11,868 bases of DNA, from positions 1 through 11,868 of the forward strand of contig JAMIFN010000026.1 of NCBI GenBank assembly GCA_035906235.1, given 5' to 3'. Origin of the DNA: JAMIFN01 sp035906235. Lineage in GTDB: Bacteria; Pseudomonadota; Gammaproteobacteria; Burkholderiales; Burkholderiaceae_C. The position numbers and the translations under genes are program-made. How positions within the stretch are numbered: position 1 is the stretch's first letter; each line of letters starts with the position of its first letter. Of the stretch, positions 1-7,502 are shown one piece after another. The notes beneath the pieces are model-generated. The model was not told where the DNA came from, did no database searches, and saw nothing but the letters and a program-made list of their open reading frames with translations.

Positions 1-78
1 CCTCACCCCTCACCCCTCACCCCTCACCCCTCACCCCTCACCCCTCACCCCTCACCCCTCACCCCTCACCCCTCACCC
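1..78. repeat. TCACCCC heptamer tandem array
   Basis: About eleven uninterrupted perfect copies of the 7-bp unit TCACCCC run from the window edge to base 78, so the array probably continues to the left of the window. There are no spacers, so this is a simple-sequence repeat and not a CRISPR. A unit length of seven would shift the reading frame with each copy gained or lost if the array lay in a gene, but no open gene is visible here. It ends about 118 bp before the galU start codon. Confidence 0.95.
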
Positions 79-196
79 GGAGGCAGGGTATTTTCTAGCC
101 CGCCTCAGCCAAGGCCTGTGCAAATTCACGGCACAATCAGCCCTTTTGGCTCTTTTATGGCGAAGGCGCTAGGCGCTGAGGCCTTCAGGATGAACG
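79..196. other. galU upstream intergenic region, no firm site
   Basis: This 118-bp stretch between the heptamer array and galU should contain the promoter of the plus-strand operon, but I cannot pick convincing -35 and -10 boxes. A short AGCC/GGCT stem followed by CTTTT near 139-156 could be a weak terminator of an upstream plus-strand gene. The only clear signal is the ribosome binding site AGGA at 187-190, six bases before the galU ATG. Confidence 0.4.
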
Positions 197-1045
197 ATGA
201 ATACAGCAAAACCGATTAAAAAAGCAATTTTCCCCGTGGCGGGTTTGGGCACGCGCTTTTTGCCTGCGACCAAATCTATACCCAAAGAGATGCTGACGAT
301 TGTCGATCGCCCCATCATTGATTACGCGGTGCAAGAGGCCATCGAGGCGGGTTGCGAGACTTTGATTTTCATCACCGGCCGCCACAAGCGCGCGATTGAA
401 GACTATTTCGACAAAGACCGCGAGCTGGAAGCCGAGCTGCGCGCCAAAAACAAGCTCGAAGCCTTGGAGCGCGTGCAAAACATCATCCCGCCCCATGTCA
501 ATTGCGTCTATATCCGCCAGCCTGAACCCTTGGGCCTGGGTCATGCGGTGCTGCAGGCCAAGCCCTTGATTGGCGATGATGAGCCATTCGCCGTGCTGCT
601 GCCCGATGATTTGATTGACGGCAAAAGCACGGGCGTGCTGAGCCAAATGCTTGATGCCTACCAAGCCGAGCCTGGCAATGTGTTGGCGGTGGAGCAGGTG
701 GATTGGGCACAGGTGCACCAATACGGCGTGATTGCGCCACGCCAAACCGAAGATGCGCACACCCTGCCGCGCGCCATGCCCATAGATGGCATTGTGGAAA
801 AACCCGCCCGTGAAGACGCGCCCAGCAACTGGACGGTGGTGGGGCGCTATATCTTGATGCCCAGCGTGATGGATGAGCTTACGCGCTCAACCAAGGGCGC
901 GGGCGGCGAGATTCAGCTGACCGATGCCATCTCGCGCAGCTTGGGCAGCACGCCCAGTTTTGGCTTTGCCTTTCATGGCCAGCGCTTTGACTGCGGCAAT
1001 AAAAAAGGCTTTTTGGCCGCCAATAACCATTACGCACACCGTTAA
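197..1045 (+). CDS. galU: UTP--glucose-1-phosphate uridylyltransferase
   Basis: This cytoplasmic enzyme makes UDP-glucose from UTP and glucose-1-phosphate, supplying sugar for lipopolysaccharide, exopolysaccharide and other glycans. The 282-aa protein has the nucleotidyltransferase signature G16-LGTRFLPATKSIPKE up to E31, the uridine-binding stretch QPEPLGLGHAVL (108-119), LLPDD (134-138) holding the metal-binding aspartate, EKP (201-203), GGEIQLTDA (236-244) and DCGNK (265-269). Length is normal for the family (E. coli GalU is about 300 aa). The ATG has AGGA six bases upstream; another ATG at 190 is out of frame. It is the first gene of a plus-strand cluster and ends 29 bp before a polytopic membrane protein gene. 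Identification is secure; paralogues such as GalF would lack some of these catalytic residues. Confidence 0.96.
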   Translation: MNTAKPIKKAIFPVAGLGTRFLPATKSIPKEMLTIVDRPIIDYAVQEAIEAGCETLIFITGRHKRAIEDYFDKDRELEAELRAKNKLEALERVQNIIPPHVNCVYIRQPEPLGLGHAVLQAKPLIGDDEPFAVLLPDDLIDGKSTGVLSQMLDAYQAEPGNVLAVEQVDWAQVHQYGVIAPRQTEDAHTLPRAMPIDGIVEKPAREDAPSNWTVVGRYILMPSVMDELTRSTKGAGGEIQLTDAISRSLGSTPSFGFAFHGQRFDCGNKKGFLAANNHYAHR

Positions 1046-1074
1046 TTTTCCGTTTGGCCTTTAGCCTCTAGCCC

Positions 1075-3033
1075 ATGAAGCAGCTTTATCTTTTACTCAC
1101 CATGGCCATTTGGCTCAGCCTGATTTTGGGCTTGGGCTTGGCACTCTACCCGCGCGTCAAAAGCTTTGCCTTATCCACCATCATGGGGGTGCTGGGCGTG
1201 GTGCTGGTGTTTTTCTTTGTCGAGCACTTTGTTGGCTTAGGCGATGTGGGCTACCTCATGCCCATAGGTTTAGTTGCGGCCTTGGTATTGATGTATCTGC
1301 GCCGCCACGATTGGCCAGATATTCGAGAGGAAGTTTTAGCTTTTGGCGCGTGTTTTGCCTGGGCGCTGGCCTGGCGCATGATGTTCCCCAATCTGGATGG
1401 CGGCACCGAGAAGTTGATGAACCTCAACCTGATCGCCAGCTACCGCACTGGGGTCACGCTACCCCCGCCTGATATGTGGTTGTATGGGCACCCGCTGGAT
1501 ATGTATTACGGCCTGCAGCATTACGCAGGCGCGCTGATGGGGCGCGTGATGCACTTCAGCGTCGGGGTGAACTACCACTTTGCCTTTGCTACCATCATTG
1601 GCCTTATCGGTTTGACCGCGTGGGGCAGTATGCGCCAATGGGCCTTGATGCAAAAAGATCCCGATGAAAGCCTGTGGTGGCGTGCCCTCATCATCGTCGC
1701 CTTGCTGGGCGGCGGCACGGGCGTTGCACCGTTTACCTATTTGATCTTCCCTGATATGGATCCGCTGACCCACTCTTGGGCCAATGTGCGCTTCATAGGG
1801 GCGTATGAAAACCAAGCGGGCGAATGGGCGCGCACGATCTTTACCCCGCAAAACAAACTGGATTTACCCATGGAGGTCATGGGCTACTTTATGCACATTG
1901 GCGACTTCCACGCCGTGTTGGGCGGTTTTTTACTGGCCGCGCTGCTGTGTTTGCTGATGGCGTACCAAAGCCGCCTGCAGTTTCAAGTGCCTAAGCTGGT
2001 GCCGGTGTTGATGGGCGCTATGCTGGTGCTGCCCATTGCCATGAATATGTGGATCTTGCCGCTGTTGGTGTTGATTGAAGGCGCATTCCTCTACATCCAT
2101 CGCGAAAAACTTCGGCCGCAGTGGCTGTATATGGGCTTGGGCTTTATCGGCACGACGATCTTGCTGCAGCCATTTTTCGCCTACTTCTTGCCATCATCCT
2201 TGGGTGTTGGCCTAAAAATGGTCACGCCCGAACAGCGCTCTCCGCTGATCGAATACTGCATCTTGATGTGGCCGCTATGGGTATTGGCCGCCGTGGGTTT
2301 GACGGCCAAAGACAAAAGCGGCAGCCTACGGTTTTTGGCCATCACCTGCATTGCAGTGCTGGTGTTTACCGAGATTTTTGTCTTTGACGACAGCCGTGGT
2401 GGCACGCCCTCACGCTTTAACACCACGCTGAAATACTGGTCTTGGACTTTTGTTTTGGTGTTGGTCGGTATTGCTGGGCGCGTCATTGTCGATGCGCAGC
2501 AAAAATGGGCGCGCTACGCAGCGGCTGCGGTCGCGCTGCTGCTCAGTTTTCATCTGGTTGATTTGATTGGTGGTGCCAGCAAATTGCCGCGTGACAACTG
2601 GGGCAATCTCTCGGGCGAGGCGTGGGTTCCCTATCGCTCATGGGCACAAAAAGACCTGTTAGACCACATCAAAGGATCGCCAAAAGGGGTGGTGCTCGAA
2701 AACATTGGGTATGAAGCCTATATGGACCAATCGGGCATCGCCCTATTGGCCGAGCAGCCTAGCTTAATAGGCTGGATCAACCACGAAAACCTGTGGCGCG
2801 GCAATCCTCCTGCCATTGCGCGCTTGGCAAAAAATATCGAGCAGTTCTACAAAGGCGAAAACCCCAACGCCCGCGATTGGTTGCTGCAAAACCAAGTGCG
2901 CTATGTGTTGGTGACGGCGCGCAAACCCATGGCACCCGAAGTGCAAGCCAAGATTCAAGCGCAAATCGGCAGCGCCTATTCGTGGCAAGAGTTTGGCAAA
3001 GACCCGCTGGTCGGCGTTTGGGTAAGGAAGTAA
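1075..3033 (+). CDS. DUF2298 (YYY-family) polytopic membrane protein, copy 1
   Basis: This is a 652-aa inner-membrane protein with about 12 hydrophobic segments. It carries family marks of DUF2298 (Chlor_Arch_YYY): GGTEKLMN (109-116), then LPPPDMWLYGHPLDMYYG (129-146) and QHYAG (148-152); R447-FNT with K453 in a later loop; and GWINHE-NLWRG (566-576) in the C-terminal soluble part. These match the family pattern of GGEKPMD, FPPxDPW..GYxxxYYY, RMNTxFK and GWxxHExxWRG. The family has no established function that I know of; a GT-C-like glycosyltransferase role is suspected from the topology and the acidic first loop (E50, D57). It follows galU by 29 bp and precedes a paralogue by 4 bp, so it is surely co-transcribed. 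No strong ribosome binding site precedes the ATG at 1075. The family call is firm; the substrate is unknown. Confidence 0.88.
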   Translation: MKQLYLLLTMAIWLSLILGLGLALYPRVKSFALSTIMGVLGVVLVFFFVEHFVGLGDVGYLMPIGLVAALVLMYLRRHDWPDIREEVLAFGACFAWALAWRMMFPNLDGGTEKLMNLNLIASYRTGVTLPPPDMWLYGHPLDMYYGLQHYAGALMGRVMHFSVGVNYHFAFATIIGLIGLTAWGSMRQWALMQKDPDESLWWRALIIVALLGGGTGVAPFTYLIFPDMDPLTHSWANVRFIGAYENQAGEWARTIFTPQNKLDLPMEVMGYFMHIGDFHAVLGGFLLAALLCLLMAYQSRLQFQVPKLVPVLMGAMLVLPIAMNMWILPLLVLIEGAFLYIHREKLRPQWLYMGLGFIGTTILLQPFFAYFLPSSLGVGLKMVTPEQRSPLIEYCILMWPLWVLAAVGLTAKDKSGSLRFLAITCIAVLVFTEIFVFDDSRGGTPSRFNTTLKYWSWTFVLVLVGIAGRVIVDAQQKWARYAAAAVALLLSFHLVDLIGGASKLPRDNWGNLSGEAWVPYRSWAQKDLLDHIKGSPKGVVLENIGYEAYMDQSGIALLAEQPSLIGWINHENLWRGNPPAIARLAKNIEQFYKGENPNARDWLLQNQVRYVLVTARKPMAPEVQAKIQAQIGSAYSWQEFGKDPLVGVWVRK

Positions 3034-3037
3034 TGCC

Positions 3038-4975
3038 ATGAAGATGCTGCATTTGGCCCTGATGGTGGGCTGGCTTTATGTCATCGGTTTGGCGGCTGGG
3101 GCATTGCTGGCCAAGCGCGTACCGGTGTTTAGCCTGGGCAAAGCCGTGGTGATTGGTAGCGGCCTGTTGGGTTTGTTTTTTATTGAGCATGTGCACGGTC
3201 TGGGCGATTTACGCATCGCCTACCCCCTGCTGTTTGTGTTGGCCTGTGTCATCCTGATTAAAAATCGGGGCGAGGTTTGGGGCTGGATGAAAAAAGACCA
3301 CGCCTTTTTTATCGGCTTCGCTTGGGCTTTCTTTTGGCGCAACGCCAGCCCGGATATCAACACCGGCACCGAACACATCACCGATATGTTCTTTATTGCC
3401 AATTACGCGCAGGGCAGCACTTTGCCGCCGCCCAATTTGTGGCTGGCGCCTTTTGTGTTTGACTGCTATTACGCTTTTCAACACTATGCGGCGGCGCTGC
3501 TCAGCCGTATTTTCAGCATAGGCCCGGGCTTTGCCTACAACTTGGCTTTTCCGCTGGTGTTTGGCTATGCCGCCAGCTTGGTGTGGGAGACCACGGCCTA
3601 CCACACGCGCTCTAAAACCTTTGCCTATGTGCTGATGGCGGCGGTGCTGCTGGGCGCATCGGGCGTGATTCCCTTTATTGAATGGTTGCGCACGCCCGAA
3701 TTCAAAGATTGGCCGGTGATTGCCTCGATGCGTTTTATCGGTTCGGCCGAATTGCGCACCACCATAGCGCCCTTCTTTGCCGGTGGTGGGCGCGAGATCA
3801 TGAGCTACCCGCTCGAATCTTTTGGCTACACCCTGATCATTGGCGACTACCATCCGCCGGTGTCGGCGCTGTTGGTGCTCATCATGTATGCGGCATCGAT
3901 GCTGCTGTGGCTGCGCGAGCGCAATAAGCAAATCTATGTCTATGCCATGTCGCTGAGCGTGCCGCTCTCGCTTTTGTGCAATGCCTGGATCTTCCCGCTC
4001 ATCGTCATCACCTACACGGGCTGGCTGCTGTACTGCTGGCGCGCCAAAGAGCCGATTCCGTGGGGCGTGGCCATCGGCAGTTTGGGTTTGGGTTTTCTGC
4101 TGGCCTACCCGTTTTTGAGCTACTTTGCCCTCAACTCGCTGGGCACACCGATTAAATGGGTGCCGTGGTCGCAAAAAAGCCCTTTCTTGCTCATCCTGCT
4201 GCAAAACTGGCCCGTCATCATCATGGTGGCGCTCTTGGCCTTTAAAAAGGAAAACCGCCTGTTTGCCTGGTATGTGATGGCCGCTTATGTGCTGCTGATG
4301 ATCGTCTCAGAAAGCCTGTATGTGAAAGACGGCATGGGCGGTGAGAACATCCGCATCAACACCGGCATGAAGTGGCTGGCCTGGATTTATCTGTTTGGCT
4401 ACCTCATGGCAGCGTGGTTGGCTTATGGCATCAAAAATAAAGCCGTGCGCATTGTGCTGTACGCGGCGATTTTGGTGCCCAGCTTGGCGCACGCCTATTA
4501 CTTGGTGCCGCATTACAAAGCTTTTTATGTCAGCGACAACAAGGGCAAGCTCGATGGCACCGCCTGGCTGACGAATGACAAAGTCGTGGCCGATATGCTG
4601 CAATACCTCAAAGACGCGCCCGATGGCACGGTGTTAGAGCATGTGGCTGCGGATAACTTCACCCCCGGTGCGGCCTTGTCCTCTTTTGCGCTCAAGCCCG
4701 TGTACATCGGCTGGCCCATGCACTTGTTCACCTGGGGCAAGGGCTGGGGGCTGCTCAAACAACGCAAAGACGCGATGCTGGCCTTCTACAAAGGCGAGCA
4801 GCCCGACCCGGCCGATTGGCTGCTGCGCAACCGCATTCGCTATGTGGTGTGGTCGCCGCGCGAAACCAATTACGATGCCTTTAAAAAGCTCAAACCCGCC
4901 TTAGAGCGCGACTATTATTGGAAAGACTTTAACGGCAACCCCGATGCGCCTGTAGGCATCTGGGTGCGCCGCTAG
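3038..4975 (+). CDS. DUF2298 (YYY-family) polytopic membrane protein, copy 2
   Basis: This 645-aa membrane protein is paralogous to the gene just upstream and almost collinear with it: E50, G54-LGD57, R101, TE (111-112), TLPPP (128-132), YY and QHYA (148-151) fall at the same residue numbers, and both end with a segment of the type FYKGE..P...DWLL.N..RYV and a final GVWVRK or GIWVRR. Later marks are RINTGMK (439-445) and GWPMH (558-562). Compared with the family pattern it has lost several signature residues: EK is EH at 112-113, and the HE of the C-terminal motif is HL at 562-563. The start ATG at 3038 has AAGGAAG eight bases upstream, overlapping the end of copy 1, so translation is likely coupled. 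The function is unknown; it may partner or complement copy 1 in envelope glycan assembly (inference). Confidence 0.87.
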   Translation: MKMLHLALMVGWLYVIGLAAGALLAKRVPVFSLGKAVVIGSGLLGLFFIEHVHGLGDLRIAYPLLFVLACVILIKNRGEVWGWMKKDHAFFIGFAWAFFWRNASPDINTGTEHITDMFFIANYAQGSTLPPPNLWLAPFVFDCYYAFQHYAAALLSRIFSIGPGFAYNLAFPLVFGYAASLVWETTAYHTRSKTFAYVLMAAVLLGASGVIPFIEWLRTPEFKDWPVIASMRFIGSAELRTTIAPFFAGGGREIMSYPLESFGYTLIIGDYHPPVSALLVLIMYAASMLLWLRERNKQIYVYAMSLSVPLSLLCNAWIFPLIVITYTGWLLYCWRAKEPIPWGVAIGSLGLGFLLAYPFLSYFALNSLGTPIKWVPWSQKSPFLLILLQNWPVIIMVALLAFKKENRLFAWYVMAAYVLLMIVSESLYVKDGMGGENIRINTGMKWLAWIYLFGYLMAAWLAYGIKNKAVRIVLYAAILVPSLAHAYYLVPHYKAFYVSDNKGKLDGTAWLTNDKVVADMLQYLKDAPDGTVLEHVAADNFTPGAALSSFALKPVYIGWPMHLFTWGKGWGLLKQRKDAMLAFYKGEQPDPADWLLRNRIRYVVWSPRETNYDAFKKLKPALERDYYWKDFNGNPDAPVGIWVRR

Positions 4976-4991
4976 GCTTGCACTTCAACCC

Positions 4992-4998
4992 AAGGAAA
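4992..4998 (+). promoter_or_regulatory. Ribosome binding site deciding the lemA start
   Basis: AAGGAAA lies six bases before the ATG at 5005. This favours that ATG over an in-frame TTG at 4978, which would add nine residues in front of a lipoprotein signal peptide and has no Shine-Dalgarno sequence. Confidence 0.8.
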
Positions 4999-5004
4999 CT
5001 CCCT

Positions 5005-5598
5005 ATGAAACGCTGGTTTGCCACACTCGCCCTCGCCCTCTCGGTTTTCACCCTCACGGGCTGCGGCTATAACGATTTTCAACGCCTAGACGAAGAAAGC
5101 AAAAGCGCCTGGAGCGAGGTGCTCAACCAATACCAGCGCCGTGCAGATTTAATCCCCAATATCGTCAACACGGTCAAGGGCGAGGCCAATTTTGAGCAAG
5201 AGACGCTGACCAAGGTGATCGAGGCGCGCTCGAAAGCCACGGCCATGCAAGTCACGCCCGAGACTTTGAACAACCCCGAAGCCTTCAACAAATTCCAGCA
5301 AGCCCAGGGCGAATTGTCGGGCGCGCTCAGCCGCCTGATGGTGGTGGCCGAGCAATACCCCAACTTGAAAGCCAATCAAGGTTTTCAAGACCTGCGCGTG
5401 AGCTTGGAAGGCACAGAAAACCGCATCACCGTGGCGCGCAATCGCTATATCGACAGCATCAAGCAGTACAACATCTTGACGCGCAGCTTTCCCAGCAACT
5501 TCACCGCCATGGTGTTTGGCTACCAGGTCAAGCCCAGCTTTACGGTAGCTAACGAGGCGCAAATATCTACCCCACCAGCGGTGAATTTCAATAAATAA
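5005..5598 (+). CDS. lemA: LemA family lipoprotein
   Basis: This 197-aa LemA protein starts with a lipoprotein signal peptide: basic KR, a hydrophobic stretch, then the lipobox LTGC with C20 as the lipidated residue. The mature part is helical and holds the LemA hallmarks: a segment reading YQRRADLIPNIVNTVKG near 47-63, the E-T-L-T-K-V-I-E-AR-S-KA helix, and NRITVARNRYIDSIKQYN toward the end, followed by a short FP..F hook. LemA proteins have an N-terminal anchor and a four-helix bundle facing the periplasm or outside; their molecular role is still poorly known. The gene starts 29 bp after the second DUF2298 gene and directly abuts a TPM-domain gene, the usual lemA partner. Some LemA homologues are not lipidated; this one appears to be. 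Confidence 0.93.
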   Translation: MKRWFATLALALSVFTLTGCGYNDFQRLDEESKSAWSEVLNQYQRRADLIPNIVNTVKGEANFEQETLTKVIEARSKATAMQVTPETLNNPEAFNKFQQAQGELSGALSRLMVVAEQYPNLKANQGFQDLRVSLEGTENRITVARNRYIDSIKQYNILTRSFPSNFTAMVFGYQVKPSFTVANEAQISTPPAVNFNK

Positions 5599-5601
5599 GT
5601 G

Positions 5602-6513
5602 ATGGCTCACAAGCTGGATACGCTAGGCCTGCTGCGGGCATTGTTGCTCTGGTGCTGGCTGTGCAGCTGTGCCTGGGCGGGGGCGCAAGAGCTGCTGCCT
5701 GTCCCCGCCCTGAACGCGCGGGTGCTGGACCAAACGGGCACACTCAGCGCCGAGCAAGCCCAGGCGCTAGAGGCCAAACTGGCAGCGTTTGAACAGCGCA
5801 AGGGCAGCCAAATCGTGCTCTTGATGCTGCCCAGTACGCAGCCCGAAGACATCGCCAGCTACGCCAACCGCGTTGCCAATACTTGGAAGATAGGGCGCAA
5901 GGGCGTGGGCGATGGCCTGTTGCTCATCATCGCCAAAGACGATCGCAAGATGCGTTTTGAAGTGGCCAAAACCCTAGAGGGCGCCATCCCCGATTTGGCC
6001 GCCAGCCGCATCATCAACGACACCATGAAGCCCGCTTTTCGGCGCGGTGATTTCGCGGGCGGCATCGACACCGCGCTGGGGCAAGCCATGGGGCTGATAG
6101 ACGGCGAGGCCTTGCCCGAACCCCAGCGCCATGCGGCTGCTGGCAAAAACGCTAGCTGGGTTGATAGCGCGGTGAATTTCGCGCTCTTGGCGCTGTTTTT
6201 TGTGCCCGTGCTGGCTGGTGCTTTGAGCCGCGTGCTGGGCAAAAAGCTGGGCGCCTTGGCTACAGGCTTGGGCGCAGGCGTGGTGGTTTGGGCGATTTCG
6301 AGCTGGCTATTTTTGGGCGCAGGCGCGGCTGTGCTGGTGTTTTTCTACGCACTTATCAGCGCGGCGGCTGGGCAGGGCGCTGGCCCCATCGTTTTTGGTG
6401 GTGGCACGGGCGGCGGCTGGGGCGGCGGGTCTGGGGGCGGCTTTGGTGGTGGGGGTTTTGGCTCGGGCGGCGGCGGCGATTTTGGCGGCGGTGGCGCTTC
6501 CGGCGATTGGTGA
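5602..6513 (+). CDS. TPM-domain (YgcG-like) secreted membrane protein
   Basis: This 303-aa protein begins with a signal peptide (cleavage near AWA-GAQ, residues 26-29). A TPM domain follows at about 35-168, with VLDQTGTLS (41-49), the hydrophobic strand IVLLML (71-76), the GVGDGLLLIIAKDDRKMR block (101-118) and FAGGIDTALG (151-160). Two hydrophobic segments lie near 192-210 and 223-255, and the tail from 266 is almost pure glycine with serine, phenylalanine and tryptophan, ending in GASGDW. This is the layout of YgcG-type proteins found beside lemA. The TPM fold binds metal in some members and has been linked to phosphatase activity and photosystem repair in plants, but no role is established here. 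A GTG at 5599 and the ATG at 5602 both follow the lemA stop at once, so translation is probably coupled; I chose the ATG. Confidence 0.88.
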   Translation: MAHKLDTLGLLRALLLWCWLCSCAWAGAQELLPVPALNARVLDQTGTLSAEQAQALEAKLAAFEQRKGSQIVLLMLPSTQPEDIASYANRVANTWKIGRKGVGDGLLLIIAKDDRKMRFEVAKTLEGAIPDLAASRIINDTMKPAFRRGDFAGGIDTALGQAMGLIDGEALPEPQRHAAAGKNASWVDSAVNFALLALFFVPVLAGALSRVLGKKLGALATGLGAGVVVWAISSWLFLGAGAAVLVFFYALISAAAGQGAGPIVFGGGTGGGWGGGSGGGFGGGGFGSGGGGDFGGGGASGDW

Positions 6514-6524
6514 AGCTTCTTTTT
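6496..6524 (+). terminator. Candidate terminator at end of the TPM gene
   Basis: GCTTC (6496-6500) can pair with GAAGC (6512-6516), followed directly by TTCTTTTT. The stem overlaps the TGA stop codon and the loop is long at 11 bases, so this is a weak but well-placed intrinsic terminator for the galU-to-TPM operon, which meets tatD head-on here. Confidence 0.35.
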
Positions 6525-6526
6525 CA

Positions 6527-6582
6527 GGGTCAAATAGGCGTTTTTGGCCGCAAAACCTGCCTGAGCAGCTATGTTTTTAATA
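6527..6582. repeat. 56-bp dispersed repeat, copy 1
   Basis: This copy matches bases 7447-7502 at 50 of 56 positions in the same orientation. It contains CTGCCTGAGCAG, a short inverted repeat. It fills the gap between the convergent TPM gene and tatD, ending one base before the tatD stop codon as read from the right. Confidence 0.85.
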
Positions 6583-6583
6583 G

Positions 6584-7420
6584 TTAAAACGCTGAGAGCA
6601 GCGCCCGCAAACGCGGCAGCGCTGCGCAAGCATTGGCTGCCGTTTGCGCTGCCCAGTCTGCGGCAGTTAGGCCGCGTAAATCAGCCACAAAAGCGCCTAT
6701 GCGCGGCAATTGCAGCGGGGTATTGGGCGCTTGTACTTTCCCCTGTTCACGCAGCTGCTTAGCGGTGTAAGCCCAAGCCGGCGGCATATCGGGGCTGTCG
6801 GTTTCCATGACGATGGCCTCGGGCGGCAAGCGCCTAGCCAAATCCTGCAAATGCGTGGCGCGGCTGTGCGTGCAGGCACCGCCAAAACCCAGCTTAAAAC
6901 CCAAGTCTAAAAACTGCTGGGCTTGCTGCATAGAGCCATTAAAGGCATGGGCGATGCCTCCGCAGTCAAAATGCGCCTGGCGCAGGGCTTTGAGCACCGC
7001 ATCGACGGATTGGCGCACATGCAACACCAAGGGCAGGCGCTGCTTTTTGGCGAGGCGAATTTGCGCTTCAAAGACGGCGATTTGCTGCTGGCGCAGGGGG
7101 TCGGTGCGTAACTGCGGCAGAAAAAAATCCAAACCCGCTTCGCCCACGGCGAGCAAATGCGGGTCGTGAGCCTGCGCGTGCAGCGCGGCTTCTAACTGCG
7201 CCAGCGCAGACGCCCCCGCTTGCGCCACATACATGGGGTGTATGCCTAGGGCGTAGCCATAGCCCAAGCTGTGCGCCAGGCTTTGCACGGCAGCAAAATT
7301 GGCGGGCTCCACGGCGGGTATCAGCACCTGCTGCACGCCCGCTGCTGCTGCCTGCGCCGCCATGTTTTGGTTTTCAGGCGCAGACCAAACATCAAGGTGG
7401 GCGTGGGTGTCTATCCACAT
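6584..7420 (-). CDS. tatD: TatD family metal-dependent hydrolase
   Basis: This is a 278-aa TIM-barrel hydrolase of the TatD / YcfH / YjjV family, which bind two metal ions and act as DNases or exonucleases in DNA quality control. All expected metal ligands are present: DTHAHLD at 4-10 (H6, H8), E94 in GEAGLD, H134 in LHVRQ, H158 in IAHAFNG and D208 in METDSPD. The length fits the family. I chose the ATG at 7420; an in-frame TTG at 7453 would add 11 residues before the metal motif and is unlikely. It lies 68 bp downstream of lolD on the same strand, the two genes being separated by a dispersed repeat. The subfamily (TatD, YcfH or YjjV) cannot be fixed by eye. Confidence 0.93.
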   Translation of the reverse strand: MWIDTHAHLDVWSAPENQNMAAQAAAAGVQQVLIPAVEPANFAAVQSLAHSLGYGYALGIHPMYVAQAGASALAQLEAALHAQAHDPHLLAVGEAGLDFFLPQLRTDPLRQQQIAVFEAQIRLAKKQRLPLVLHVRQSVDAVLKALRQAHFDCGGIAHAFNGSMQQAQQFLDLGFKLGFGGACTHSRATHLQDLARRLPPEAIVMETDSPDMPPAWAYTAKQLREQGKVQAPNTPLQLPRIGAFVADLRGLTAADWAAQTAANACAALPRLRALLSAF

Positions 7421-7446
7421 AGGGGCGCTGGGCTTGAGGTTTTTTG

Positions 7447-7502
7447 GGGTCAAATTGGCGTTTTAGGCCGTAAAAGCTGCCTGAGCAGCTATGCTTTTGA
7501 TA
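7447..7502. repeat. 56-bp dispersed repeat, copy 2
   Basis: This is the direct repeat partner of 6527-6582. This copy holds the perfect inverted repeat AGCTGC-CTGA-GCAGCT (7475-7490). On the minus strand that gives a 6-bp hairpin followed by TTTT, so it could act as a weak transcript end or RNA-processing site. It overlaps the last three codons and the TAG stop of lolD (7489-7500). Confidence 0.87.

Noticed and set aside
1..78. CRISPR array at the left edge
   Set aside because: The 7-bp units are directly adjacent with no spacers; it is a simple tandem repeat.
3209..4204. 331-codon open frame on the minus strand inside the second DUF2298 gene
   Set aside because: It is antisense to a gene with clear family motifs, is rich in Arg, Gln and His as expected of a GC-rich shadow frame, and shows no recognisable domain.
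4978..5004. TTG start for lemA at 4978
   Set aside because: It has no Shine-Dalgarno and would put nine residues before a standard lipoprotein signal peptide; the ATG at 5005 has AAGGAAA six bases upstream.
6400..6513. GGC-rich repeat at the end of the TPM gene as a separate element
   Set aside because: It encodes the glycine-rich tail normal for YgcG-type proteins and stays in frame.
7421..7453. TTG start for tatD at 7453
   Set aside because: It lies inside the dispersed repeat and adds residues before the N-terminal DTHAHLD motif, which in TatD proteins sits right after the start.
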